This document shows, piece by piece, positions 45,198 to 56,138 of a DNA stretch of 64,000 bases. The notes under the pieces are model-generated. The model saw nothing but the letters and a program-made list of their open reading frames with translations, did not search any database and was not told the origin of the DNA. A program made the position numbers and the translations under genes. Positions within the stretch are counted from its first letter, which is position 1. Each line of letters opens with the position of its first letter. This DNA comes from Hypericum androsaemum (taxonomy: Eukaryota > Streptophyta > Magnoliopsida > Malpighiales > Hypericaceae), in assembly GCA_963995505.1 (NCBI GenBank), contig OZ023187.1, positions 18,328,584-18,392,583 of the forward strand, read 5' to 3'.

Positions 45198-45452
45198 TGT
45201 CTGCAATGTCTAGTTCCAGTGATTGGGGAGTTTGTTGCTTGTTGGTTTCGTTATTGGTTTCATGCCTTGCATAAGCTTTAGCAATTGGCAGGAAATCTTG
45301 CTTTTTGGAGGGGAGATTTGCTGCCAATTGGGGCACTCTTAGCGAGCTTTTTCTCGCTTGTCCGGGGCTCTTCGGGTTTACCCAGAGGGTCCCTTTTGGC
45401 TGTAATTATTATGTTTTCTCAATATACATATTTTGCCGACCAAAAAACATAA
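45198..45452 (+). mobile_element. 5'-truncated LINE tail (255 bp)
   Basis: Flanked by a perfect 15-bp target-site duplication, ACCAGAAAGCACTCT, at 45183-45197 and 45453-45467. Ends TTTTGCCGACCAAAAAA plus a few bases. Only non-coding 3' sequence and a short open frame remain. Confidence 0.8.
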
Positions 45453-45467
45453 ACCAGAAAGCACTCT

Positions 45468-45985
45468 CTCATCCTCTGCTCCAAAAATAAAACACCAAAA
45501 AGCTTAAATCTTTGAATCGAAGTCCGTCAGGGCTCTCGAATCAAATCGAGGTCCTTCAAAGTATGATCGGGTCAAATCGAGGTCTGTCAAAGCTTGATCG
45601 GTCATGTTGAGGATGACACGTATGACGTTTACAAGGATTTTGTATAGTAATAATAAATGGATCGGTCTGGAGAACTGGTAAAAAACATGTTTCTCGAGAT
45701 GTTATTTTTTGTTGGATAACATGCTTGATATGTTTGTTCTCCTAAAAAAACCATGATATTTTTTGGAACAATTAGATTCTTATTTACTCAAAAATAAACA
45801 ACCAAAATAGTAACTAATTAAAATTATTATTTTTTGATAAGTTAAGATATTGTATTAATATTGTAATTATTGATAAATACATAGTACCTAGATGTGATCT
45901 TTTTTTTAGGGAAAGTACCTAGATGTGTTCTAGCTACCTAAGTTTGTTCTACCCAGCTAAAGTTGTTTTATCCTCCTCGAATGTG
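45468..45985. other. Intergenic DNA, no gene
   Basis: Contains a short imperfect repeat around 45530-45605 (TCAAATCGAGGTC-GTCAAAG, about three copies). No gene seen. Confidence 0.4.
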
Positions 45986-45990
45986 ACAAC

Positions 45991-46324
45991 TGTTGAGAAT
46001 TTTACATCGGTTAAAACACGAGTGGGGACAAGTTTATAAAATGTTGAAAATCTACAAACCCATTACCTTAAGGTTCTGGATTGGATATGGAGATTCTAAC
46101 ATGGTCTCAGAGCAGGTTGATCCCGTGCCCGTTGTTGAGCTCGCACGACCCCCATTTCTCGCACTCAAAGTTAGTGTAATTTTCGATCCGATGGATCTCG
46201 TTTGAAAAGGCGTGTTGAGAATCCCACATCGATTAAAACACGAATGGAGGACAAGTTTATAAAGTGTTGAAAATTTACCAACCCATTATTTTAAGATTTT
46301 GGTTTGAATATGAAAATTCTAACA
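45991..46324 (+). mobile_element. Complete TRIM retrotransposon (334 bp)
   Basis: Terminal repeats 45991-46101 (111 bp) and 46213-46324 (112 bp), both TGTTGAGAAT...ATTCTAACA. The primer-binding site TGGTCTCAGAGC is at 46102-46113 (one base off the usual form), and a purine-rich tract (TTTGAAAAGGCG) directly precedes the 3' LTR. The flanks ACAAC (45986-45990) and ATAAC (46325-46329) are a target-site duplication with one mismatch. It has no coding capacity and must be moved by proteins from another element. Confidence 0.85.
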
Positions 46325-46661
46325 ATAACCATGTGCAAAACGATGTTTGCGACCACAAGCCTCACTAACAATTATTATTGTTACACCATTTGTGCCAGAC
46401 AACCATGATATGTTTGTCTCGACTATTTTTTCACAAAGTATATAATATATCTTATCCATTTGTAAACAATATTTTGAATCAAATCAAACACTAATGATAC
46501 TGTGATATATTATTTTTTTAAAGTAATATTTGATCAATCATCGTGTTACGTTATATAATCATAGTGGAATTCCCTCCGATCGATGAGGTTTGTTTGGTCG
46601 TTCTTTCCAATTAATAAAACTAACCGAAGTTGATCATTTCTAAATTTGAAAGAGTTTGAAC

Positions 46662-47462
46662 TAAGGTTGTCAAAATTGGGATCCCACTAAAAATCGTTCG
46701 GACATAGAGAAAGTGTAGATCGTAGAATCGTAACACGGATCGTAAGATTTACCAAATAGACAAAATTATAGAAATAACTAAGATTAATAATCTTTACATA
46801 AACTTTTCATTAATGACCAATTTTTTTTCATAAATTTACACACAAAAATCTCAGTTCAATACATTTTCTAATAGTAATCTACTACGTATCTATAGATTAC
46901 ATAATGTGATTGACAAACAATAAATAAAATAAACATCAAAATTGATGTAAAAGAAATAAGTGGCAAAAAATTGGTAGGATGAAAATATGGATTTAAATAA
47001 CTCTAAAATTATTAATCTTAGAGATATTAATTAATATTAATTTGATTATTAATTTCTGGGCTCAACAACAATCGTGTCATTTTAAGCATTTTAATCGATC
47101 AATAGTTATCCGAATAATAAATATTATTAAAAAATATTAAATAAAGTATAATAGATTTTTGTGTTTTGGCCTATACAGTAAAAGAAGTATAGTTATCTGA
47201 ATAACATATATTGTTAAAATGTTAAACGAAGGATAACCCCTTATCCTTCTCTCTCCCCTAGGAGCGTTGAGAAATATCCATCGCTCCAATTCGGATCTCA
47301 GGATCTTAAGAGTTAACTCGTAGATCTCAGAATCTTAGGAGTTATCACTCAAATCCTACAAATTTACTCGACTCTAGATCTTGCACAGACTCTGACTCGT
47401 TTTGCCCATGGTGAATCGTAAAATCCTAAGATCTCAGAAGTTAACTCTAGATCCTAACAACT
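46662..47462. mobile_element. Non-autonomous DNA transposon-like insert (about 800 bp)
   Basis: The flanking spacer is continuous across it in the paralogue near 23590-23610, and TTTGAAC repeats at both junctions (46655-46661, 47464-47470; 7 of 8 bp if extended), suggesting an 8-bp duplication. The ends AAGGTTGTCAAAATTGGGATC and, inverted, AGTTGTTAGGATC are loosely similar. A partial inverted copy lies at 51715-51952. No protein is coded. Confidence 0.55.
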
Positions 47463-47727
47463 TTTTGAACAGAATACAAACCTGATTCTACTCCCACTAT
47501 TTGTCTGTATCAAGCTCTAGAAATATCTTATTAGCTTGAAAGTCGTGCCAGTTTGTTTGAAAGTATCTAATATATGCCTTTAAAATGGTAACAAAATTCT
47601 TCCGCAAAATATCTTACATGATGTATTTTGAGAATTTCGAAATCGAATAGTATATAACATTGATGAAATAAATAGTTTAGGATAATTTATAGTAAATTTT
47701 TTTGAATAGGTTAAATATCACCAACTT

Positions 47728-48067
47728 CAGAGGCGGAGCCAGAAAATTTGGGGAGTGGAGGCAATATAATTTTTTTCAAAAAGTTCAACGTATGTAATTA
47801 CAATATTTATAATTTTTTAGTTGATTGCTTTATTATTTATGGTAGTATAATTAGACTAATTAAGATCTTATAATATATATTAAAAGATTTAAAAATGCCT
47901 ATATTTTTTCAAGATTTGATTTCAATTTTTAGGTTGGTTAATTTTTTATTAAGGTCAATTTTTAATTTTAGTGAAAACATATATTAAAAAATATATATAA
48001 TTATCAAATTAAAAAAATTTAAGTAGAAGCAATTGCCCCACTTAACCCCACGTCCCTCCGCCCCCTG
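47728..48067. mobile_element. MITE with GGCGGAG ends, copy 2 (340 bp)
   Basis: Ends CAGAGGCGGAGCC and (inverted) CAGGGGGCGGAGGGA. About 47880-48010 is the reverse complement of the interior of the MITE at 41158-41347, so they are one family in opposite orientations. Confidence 0.7.
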
Positions 48068-48094
48068 ACGAGCTTTGTGTAATATCCGGCTCAT

Positions 48095-48464
48095 CAAGAT
48101 GATTTCAATCGAGGACCTCTTCGAGGATAATTATAAAGACCTTGAAGGAAGATCTCGGGCTTCGATGAAGGTGTCTATGATTGGGCTGGGCCTGCAACGA
48201 TTAAGGCCGGAATCCGGAGGTTTTTTTTTAGTGTGTCAGGGAGCTTGCAAGTCTGTTTGGACTAATGGCTGGCTTATAAGTCCGGAATTTGTTCTCCGGA
48301 ATGAATTACGGTGTTAGACAAATCAAGCAGCATAATGATAGACTACCAAGAATTTGTATAGGGTCCGTTCAAAGAATAGCAACTAGTTAAGTGTTTTTGT
48401 ATGTATATATAAATTATTTATCGTAATTTTTGGAAATATATAAAAGAATTTACTTATAAAAAAA
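48095..48464 (+). mobile_element. 5'-truncated LINE tail (370 bp)
   Basis: Perfect 11-bp target-site duplication ATCCGGCTCAT at 48084-48094 and 48465-48475, tail ending TTTACTTATAAAAAAA. A short open frame through 48317 has no clear domain. Confidence 0.8.
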
Positions 48465-48770
48465 ATCCGGCTCATTACGTCGCAACAAAATGAAGGAACA
48501 TGGGCTGGTGCAATAGGGAACAACCCTCCTCTCGAGCTCGATAACGAGTTTCTTTATTTTTTATTTATTTCTGATTTTATTTTTTTAATGGTCAATTACA
48601 AATCAAAGGATTGACAAATTACAAAAATTTTAAGAAATGATTCGACGGCCACAATAATAAAAATCAACTAAAAATGACTTCTCGGTACATTTTGAAACTT
48701 TAAATGCTAACTAGACCAATTGACCAAATTACGGACACTAAAATATTTAGCTCTAAGAAATTACGACAAA

Positions 48771-49429
48771 AATACTCATATTCTATAAATCTCGAGATTA
48801 TCACAACGAAATAGTAGATAATTAGAATCGAGTGCAAGAAAATTCACCAACATATTACATGTCGATATGAAAACAATGTATTACCTAAAGCAACAAATTC
48901 GTTTTTATAAGTCCTAATGCAACAAATTAAAAGAGTAAAATATTATTTAGTCATTGTAGTTGAAAACGACGTATTCATGTGCCAGATCCCTCTACAACGA
49001 AGGCATCTAGAACCAATAAAGTGGTGTGTGAACAATTCAAGGCACGTGAGGTGGCTATGGAGGGTGGAATATCCAAACAGGAATTAATGCTGAAAAATGA
49101 CAACAACGATAAAATTGGGTTCAAGGCTTCAAGGAGTCAATCTATCGTGCATAGAACTTCTTCACGAGTTAGGAAACTAACAAGCAAAGCTGTTAGTCAT
49201 CTAAAAATAAGAAATATTGTTTGAGAAAAATCTATTCGAGGAATTGTCCAATCAAGATAAATCTTACAGAATGTATGTTGGACATTTTCCCATAAATATT
49301 GTTTATATATATAAATTATTTATCATAATTTTTGGAAATATATAGAAGTATCGTACTATAATAAAGAGAACTTTCATTTTTGATCCGACAAAGTAGAAAT
49401 ATAAAAACTACCTTTTTATATTTATTGAG
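48771..49429. other. Intergenic DNA with one outlying 99-bp repeat unit
   Basis: About 48865-48970 matches the tandem unit at 51531-51715. An 81-codon open frame at 48979-49224 is lysine- and serine-rich; I do not recognise it and see no support for a gene. 49295-49350 matches the tail of the LINE at 48400-48450. Confidence 0.4.
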
Positions 49430-49435
49430 CCTCCG

Positions 49436-49650
49436 GTGGCCCGTACCTATCCACCCGAAGCAAAGCGCCGCCGGGGAGGGATGGTTTTCTCGGGAGAATC
49501 GTCGTCCACTTGCTACGGTTACCTCCTCCGATTCCTGGACCGCGCCTTCGATCGGGTTAAGTTCAACGTCGCTTTGTTCCTCTCAAACGTCGCGCATGTG
49601 GAACCCGCCCCGCATTATTCCTATTCCAAGTAAGTCACGGCTCTTTCTGT
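49436..49650 (+). CDS. Coding-like GC-rich exon, unidentified
   Basis: About 200 bp of GC-rich DNA stands out from the AT-rich surroundings. From ATG 49481 (context GAGGGATGG) the frame reads 50 codons to a stop at 49631-49633, with a plausible splice donor CCAA/GTAAGT at about 49629. The peptide has an FLDRAFDRVKFNVALFLSNV segment. I do not recognise the protein. It could be a first exon or a captured gene fragment like those in the MULEs. No matching downstream exon is evident. Confidence 0.3.
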
Positions 49651-49966
49651 ATCTGTATCTGTTTCCTTTTTTTTTTTTTTGGTTTTACAATTTGGGAGTA
49701 TTGGTTGTAGTGGGCGGGAGCAGGGTTTGCTTCGGTGCTACGTTAAATGTCTATAACGCCCCTGCATTTAGTTCCTATATGCAGACAGATGGAATTACGA
49801 ACGTATTGAAATGCCAGAAATGCTCCTCCTGTGACAAGGATTTGGAGGGTTCAAATTCAGTGGGGACATGGATAATTCCCACTGAAAGGGATAGGGGCAA
49901 TATTGGAAATATAATAATTAAAAAATATTAGCAAAATAATACAATTTATGGAAATACAAGTATGAG

Positions 49967-50292
49967 AATATTGGTTTTCATTTTCTCGGATATTGGTTTC
50001 CATCTTCTATGCTATTGGTTTCATTCTACTATGATATTGGTTTCATTCTACTATGATATTGGTTTCCATCTTCTATGTTATTGGTTTCATTCTACTATGA
50101 CATTGGTTTCATTCTACTATGATATTGGTTTCATTCCACCGTGATATTGGTTTTCATCTTCTCCAATATTGGTATCCCATTATAAGTGAAAATATATATC
50201 ATTTGAATGTATTGGTTTCATTCTTCTCGAATATTGGTATCATCGTTCTAGGATATTGGTATCATTCTACTTTAATATTGGTATCATTCATC
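49967..50292. repeat. Minisatellite, unit about 22 bp, about 14 copies
   Basis: Tandem variants of ATTGGTTTCATTCTACTATG are separated by small changes and one unrelated interruption (about 50172-50205). Later units switch to ATTGGTATCATTCT. It reads open in one frame as a repetitive peptide, which is a by-product of the period. Confidence 0.85.
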
Positions 50293-51530
50293 TATGAATT
50301 TTTGCTAGAATTTTAAGCACTAAGTTCAAACAACAACCAAACACCAACATAAAGTCCCAATCTTTAAATACAAAATCATCAGAACCACATGAAATCGACC
50401 AATCCAGCAATAATCAAAGTCGAAACAGCATATGGGTCATTTCTTTCGGACCAAATAATCAACGAAAAAGCTGGTGGAAAAAACCAAAAAAAAAGGACTA
50501 AATAAAAGAGGGAATGAGACTTCAAGAAAAAAATGAACGGGGACGGCGGGAGGGGAGCGGCGGGGAAGGAGGGAGGGAGGGGGGCGGCGGGATAAAAACT
50601 CGAAAATACCCTCAACAGATTCTGGCCATCAGATCTGTAAAAAAAGAATTTGATCAAATCTAAAGGCCCATATTTAGTCCATACCATGGGGATGATTTTT
50701 ATGTAGTCCTCCCTGAATCCAAATCCGGATTTGGAAAGATATGCATGGATCTAATGAAGTGGACGTGTTTTAAATGCTTTAATTGAGTTAATTAATATTC
50801 CTTTATCTTTTAAATTCTTCTGGATGTTTAGACTACAGAGTATGGGAGGAAATTTGAACTTAAAACTTCCTTTCAAGGATTTGTTTGTTTCGCAAAAAAA
50901 TGTTTTCTATCGAAACGATGAGATTCTTTCAAAAAATTAATCAAAAGACATTTTTCGACAAATTCTTAAATTATGTAACAGAATATTGTTCTACACTCTA
51001 ATTCATTGGAAAAATATTTCCTAAAAAATATTTTAAGGGGATATTAGAATTTAAATTATATCTTTTACACAAAATAAACTAATCTTCAAAAAAAGTTTTA
51101 TCGGTCTCTTACAAATATGAGTGGCTTATATTTTACTTTAATAAAAGAAAACTCATTTTTAGGTAGTTCAGTGTGACACCGTAGAAATGTCAACTCCACG
51201 TAAATGGCAGGCGCGGGCGGCCGCACGGGAGCTTGGACTACCCTTTAACAGTGGCGGCAGGATTCTGGTCCTTTTCTCTCTTCCGTAACTCCTCTCCCTT
51301 CTCTTCCTGGGATGGCGGCCCGAAGACAAGCAACGGTGACGGCGGTGCGTCGACGCGGGGGCACACGAGCTAGAGCAGTCCTTCTCTAGTTGGGATAGCA
51401 ACGGCCACTGTGGTGGCCGGCTTCATGGCGGAAGTCCAAGCCTCCCACGGTGAAAACCTTATTCACCAATTTTTTAAAATTTCTGAAATACCCTTGCTTT
51501 TAGAGAAATTTCGAATCTGCACCTTTCCTT
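50293..51530. other. Intergenic DNA with two GC-rich islands
   Basis: 50535-50595 is a G-rich block (GGCGGGAGGGGAGCGGCGGGG) and 51170-51460 a GC-rich island. Both are open on the minus strand in short frames but I recognise no protein. The remainder is AT-rich. Confidence 0.4.
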
Positions 51531-51714
51531 ATTTAGTCATTGTAGTTGAAAATAGAAACAATGTATTACCTAAAGCAATAAATTATTTTTGATAAGTCCT
51601 AATGCAACAAATTAAAAGAATAAAATATTATTTAGTCATTGTAGTTGAAAAATGGATACAACGTATTACCTAAAGCAATAAATTCTTTTGATAAGTCCTA
51701 ATGCAACAAAGTTT
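51531..51714. repeat. Tandem duplication, unit 99 bp
   Basis: Units start at 51531 and 51630 (ATTTAGTCATTGTAGTTGAA) and share TATTACCTAAAGCAATAAATT and TAAGTCCTAATGCAACAAA. A third, separate copy is near 48865-48970. Confidence 0.8.
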
Positions 51715-51952
51715 AACATTTTAATAATAGATATGTAGCGAATTATCATTAAAAATTGTATTGAACTGAGATTTTTGTGTGTAAATTTATGATTGGTTAT
51801 TAGTGAAAAAAATTTATGGAAAGGTTATTAATTTTAGTTATTTCTATAATTTTGTCTATTTGGTAGATCTTACGATCCGTGTTAAGATCCTACGATCTAC
51901 GCTTTCTCTATGCCCAAATAATCTTTAGTGGGATCCCGATTTTGACAACCTT
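51715..51952. mobile_element. Partial inverted copy of the DNA element at 46662
   Basis: Reverse complement of about 46663-46905. Its end GACAACCTT falls exactly at 51952, where the gypsy integrase reading frame begins, so it probably inserted into that element and helped truncate it. Confidence 0.65.
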
Positions 51953-52468
51953 GCATACCGCACAGCATATAAGACACCGATAGGTATGTCTCCTTATCGT
52001 CTGGTATTTGGAAAATTATGTCACTTACCTGCAGAGATCGAACACAAAGCGTACTAGGCGATCAAGCGATGCAACATGGATTTTCAAATGGCTGGCGAAG
52101 AACAAAAATTGCAATTGCAAGAATTAGAGGAGATCCGTCTAGAAGCATATGAGAATGTGACGATGTACAAGGAGCATACCAAAATCTTACATGATAAATT
52201 GCTCCTTCGCAAAAATTTTACTGTGGGCCAAAAGGTACTGCTATTCAATTCTCGATTAAAACTTATGCCTGGTAAGCTTCGATCTCGTTGGACTGGTCCG
52301 TTCATTGTGCTTCAAGTGTTTCGTAATGGAGTTGTTGAAATTCAAGATTTGCACACTGACAAAATTCTTACAGTTAACGGGCATCGTTTAAAACCTTTTG
52401 TTGAGAATTTTGTAGGAACTCCGGATGAGACAGCACATCTCGCGCTACCAATTTATGCCACGGAGTAA
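51953..52468 (+). pseudogene. Ty3/gypsy integrase C-terminal part
   Basis: The frame starts [20 protein letters not shown], typical of the end of the gypsy integrase core, and continues through a charged helix ([20 protein letters not shown]) to the C-terminal [20 protein letters not shown] with GPF, the GPY/F domain that binds DNA. It ends at a natural stop at 52466-52468. A TAG at 52055-52057 stands where the family has Trp (AYWAIK). Everything upstream, including the DDE residues, is missing. ATG 52076 is not a real start. Confidence 0.9.
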
Positions 52469-53344
52469 TTTCGAAGTACCATCAAGCTATTGATGTTAAA
52501 CAAGCGCTTATTGGGAGACAACCCAATTTAATTTTTCCTTAGATTTTATTAGTTGATTTTAGAATTTTTCCCTTTTTAGGTTCTAATCAAAATTTTCAAT
52601 TTTTGCATGAAAAAAAATGAAGTCGAATCGAATAACTTGTCTCGTGACGATGTGAACAGCAAATGAGGAAGGGTCTCGTAGCGAAAAACACCAACTCGCG
52701 GCGAATTGGACAGATAATTTTTTCTCTTCTCGGTGCGACAAAAGGCTACTCGTCACGAAGTGAACAGAAACATTCGAGAACTTTAGTTTATTGAAGACAA
52801 TAGTGGTTATAGTCTATATTTTCTTTTTTCCAAAAGATATCATCTTGCGATTTACTTCATTTTATTTAATAATATTGATTAAACATAATTATTTCAATAT
52901 CATCACTTATTTGACAAAGCCACAAATATAAGATTTGTAACTTTAAGGCAGCAAATCGAAAGGTTTTATAACTTCAGCTTGCACTTATGAATTTTGAACT
53001 AGAAATTATATACAATACAAGTGCAATTGATCACGGTTCTTAGATTACGTAAGAGGTTGACCATTTATATTATTCTTCCAACTGAATGAGCAAAACCCAA
53101 AATTTTGGGCTCGACCAAATAGAACAAGGCTTGACATAAGTCTATACATAAGTTGTGGTTGGACGAGTTTTTTTAATGTTGTATTAAAAAGTAAAATATT
53201 ATCAGATTATTTATTAGCAACGTTTTAGATAATTTTGTGTGTGTAAGAATTGGATTAAAAAATCAAGAACAGTGGGAGTGCTTAAATATTTTCAGAATCT
53301 GAAATGGGAACAGCGTGAGTGCTTGAACAATGGTAGTGTCGGGA

Positions 53345-53540
53345 TCGCCCCACATCGAAAAATAATTTCGATCCGTGTCTTTCTTTCTCCCCGGGTCGAA
53401 AAAAACTTTCGTCCTGGGTCTAGGTCGAAAAGATTTGTTCGTCAATCAAAGTCGAAATTTTTTTTCGATTTCGCTCCTAGATCGAATAATTTTTTCGATC
53501 TGAGTATCCCAGATCGAAAAAAAATTTTGATCTAAGAAAC
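53345..53540. repeat. Array of short TCGAAA/TTTCGA palindromes
   Basis: Several AT-rich palindromes around TCGA, for example AGATCGAATAATTTTTTCGATCT at about 53480-53502 in slightly imperfect form. It lies in non-coding DNA of the gypsy remnant. Confidence 0.45.
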
Positions 53541-53656
53541 AGACACCATTTTTAGAATATTTTCAATAATAACACCATATTAGTAATAAATTTGTAATGT
53601 AGCACCATTTTCGTCAAAAACCCATTGTTCTCGACCCGACAAAACCATCTCGCGCC

Positions 53657-54578
53657 TAGGGATGGCAATGGGCAGGATCCGGGTAGGATCTATAGGACCC
53701 AGATCCTTACCCTCTTTTTAAATGGTGGACCCAGATCCTTACTCTTATCCTCTTTAAAAATAAGGATTCGGGCAGGATCTGGGTCCTAAAAAATCGGGCA
53801 GGATCAGGGCGACCCGCGGGTCCGTATTTTTTTTAATATATTTAATTTTTAAAAATTAAATTATCTTTTAATAGTTTTCAAATAGCAATGGAACATTTTC
53901 ATTCATTAAACATATCAATACAAAGAAACCAAAAAAATAAATCAAAAAAAGTTAAAGTTGGGTAAGTTAAAATTGAGAATTTGGTTTGTAATTTTTGCTG
54001 CTTTTACTTGGGACATGTGGCTGCTTCGTAATGGTATTATCTTCAATGAAGCGAGGTACGATAATGAGCTTCTCCTGTATTTTGTGCTCTTTCATGTCCA
54101 AGAGTGGATCCTTTGGATGGATGCCTTAATCATTCACAATCAATCGCTGCTCACTTTCTTGATTGCCTACAAGAATTTATAGGTCCCTCTTCTTTACCTC
54201 TTGAGGTTGAGGGAACGTTTTGGTCGGGGTGGGGTTATAACTGATGTAAATATCGGGCCCCTTTATCTTGTCTTTCTTTTTGCGCTTCCTCTGTTTTGAA
54301 CTTTTATTTTAATAAAAAATATTTACCTACCAACAAAATTGAGAATTTGTATTATGTCTAATAATTAATATATATGTATATTATTTTAATATTAATTTAA
54401 AAAATTCGGGTAGGATCAGGGCAGGATCCTATAGATCCATACCCATGCCCTTATCCTTTTAAAATATCAGGATCCGGGCAGGATCAGGGTCTAGACCCGG
54501 TCAAATTCAACGGGTCTTGGACCCTTCAGGTCTGGATCAGGGTAGACCCTCAGGGTAAGGGTCTAATTGCCATCCCAA
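53657..54578. mobile_element. hAT-type DNA element (922 bp) with a nested LINE
   Basis: Perfect 8-bp target-site duplication CTCGCGCC at 53649-53656 and 54579-54586. Terminal inverted repeat GGGATGGCAAT just inside each end, as in many plant hAT elements, followed by subterminal GGATC-rich repeats (GGCAGGATC, GGGTAGGATC). No transposase. Without the LINE at 53984-54334 and its duplicated target it would be about 556 bp. Confidence 0.9.
53984..54334 (+). mobile_element. 5'-truncated LINE nested in the hAT element (351 bp)
   Basis: Perfect 15-bp target-site duplication AAAATTGAGAATTTG at 53969-53983 and 54335-54349. Codes for a C-terminal LINE ORF2 segment (TWDMWLLRNGIIF, FHVQEWILW) ending at 54182, homologous to the piece at 18236-18472. 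The tail is AATAAAAAATATTTACCTACCAAC. Confidence 0.9.
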
Positions 54579-54586
54579 CTCGCGCC

Positions 54587-56138
54587 GACCAAATACGTGA
54601 ACTTTAGTTTTTCCTTATACACCAAGCTGAAGCCGAGCGAATGACTTGATGCCCAAGCCGACAAGTTTTTCCGGAAGAAAAATAATATATTATCTCTCAG
54701 TTTTTGTCGCCCGGGATATAAAGTCCTAATTGGACTATTCTTCTTCAGAATTTCAACGATTTGGACTTTCCTTTTCTCAATTATTATATTCGTTCATTGT
54801 TAAATAATTAAAATCCTGTTATGCTTAATTTAATCGATTCTTTTGCAGGAGCAATAGCCTACCTAATTTCAATTCTCATCATGCCCCCAAAGAAGAAGAC
54901 AGTAATGCCAACAAATCAATGAAAGCGAAAGTGAGGAGAAAATCAAATACCACAACTAATCGATCTACCAACATGTGATGCACCATCCGAGGGAGGCTTT
55001 GAACCCTGAACTCATTTGTTATTTTTAGTTTTATCGTATTCTGTTTCACGTGTCTTGTATATTTTATTCTATTCATGTTTAGAGTCAACTTACACCATGA
55101 GAATATGTTGTTCTCTAAGTGTGGGGATGTTTAGTTAAAATATTTAGTATATTTTTCGTGTCGAGTCAACCACCTGCTTGAACTTACAATCTTGAACTTT
55201 TGACCCCTTAACAACTTAATATCCTTAGGAAAGCTCATGCCAAGATGAAATTAGCAAGGATAGGATAAAGCCCATATTGAGAAGTAGTTTTTGCTTTTCA
55301 AAAATCTCATAATTGAATTAAGCGACCACTAGTGTACAAGACTGATATAATACTTGAGAGAATTCGGGTGGCACGACTGTAGTAACCAATTCTCGCCTGT
55401 ATCATAAACATGTTTTAGCTGACTTGCGTGAGGATTAACCGAGTGGCATATGAAAAAAACTTGTTGCCCTTCTAAGTTGTGAAAAGAAAAAAATGTTTAA
55501 AAGGGATGTGAAAGAAAGGAAGAAAAATTGAAATGCAGAATGTGGAATGTAAAGGTGGAATGTGCATGAATGCTGGTGGAAGGGCAGTAATCAGGTAAAC
55601 AATTGGAGTTGATGTTGCCTCTGGCCTGGCTAAGATGGAGCTTGAGGTTCGTTATAGGTGTACAATCGAAGCAATAAAAATTTGTAACCCGGCCTATTGA
55701 CATCTAAGAGTGAAGTCTCAAGTGCCACGCAAGTTTGAGTGCTAACCATGCTAACTTAAAATATTTTGGGATGAGGCCAAGCTAAACAGCACTATAAGTG
55801 CCATAATATCTAGTGATGCCTTGTGCTTATTGATGTTGAGTCTCTAGTGGTCTTCACCGCTTTCTGAATGATTAAAATTATGGAGAATTACTTTAATTTG
55901 TGGGCTAGACTTGAATTGTGAAATTGGCTAAGCATGAGGATTCCTAGGGATAGTCTGTTGTTGATGGTTCATTAGTTCAGTATGGTTAAAATGTAAGTGC
56001 TCGTGTTGACAATATTTGTTTGCATATTCCATGTGTTGAGTATTTTGTTTGGTTGTCTTGAGTCCTTAATATTTTGAGTCTAAGTCTTAGTTTAGAGTCT
56101 TGCATGGGGACAAGCAAAGTTTAAGTGTGAGAATGTTT
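54587..56138 (+). other. Non-coding interior of the gypsy remnant
   Basis: Contains CTCTAAGTGTGGGGATG near 55113 and AACCGAGTGGCATATG near 55437, patterns of the kind found after pol in Athila-type elements. Short open frames are not conserved. No gene is called. Confidence 0.5.

Larger units (their letters stand above)
46400..48770. repeat. Inverted copy of the P450 spacer, interrupted by insertions
   Basis: Read on the minus strand, 48476-48770 matches repeat A (for example 23008-23335), and 46470-46661 plus 47463-47640 match 23500-23650. Inserted into it are the DNA element 46662-47462, the MITE 47728-48067 and the LINE 48095-48464. It shows that at least one duplication in the cluster was inverted. 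No P450 coding piece is seen with it. Confidence 0.65.

Noticed and set aside
49967..50292. CRISPR-like regular array
   Set aside because: Units are contiguous with no unique spacers, and the sequence is plant nuclear DNA; it is a minisatellite.
52076..52468. Independent 130-aa gene
   Set aside because: It is the C-terminal end of a gypsy integrase; the frame continues upstream past a stop.
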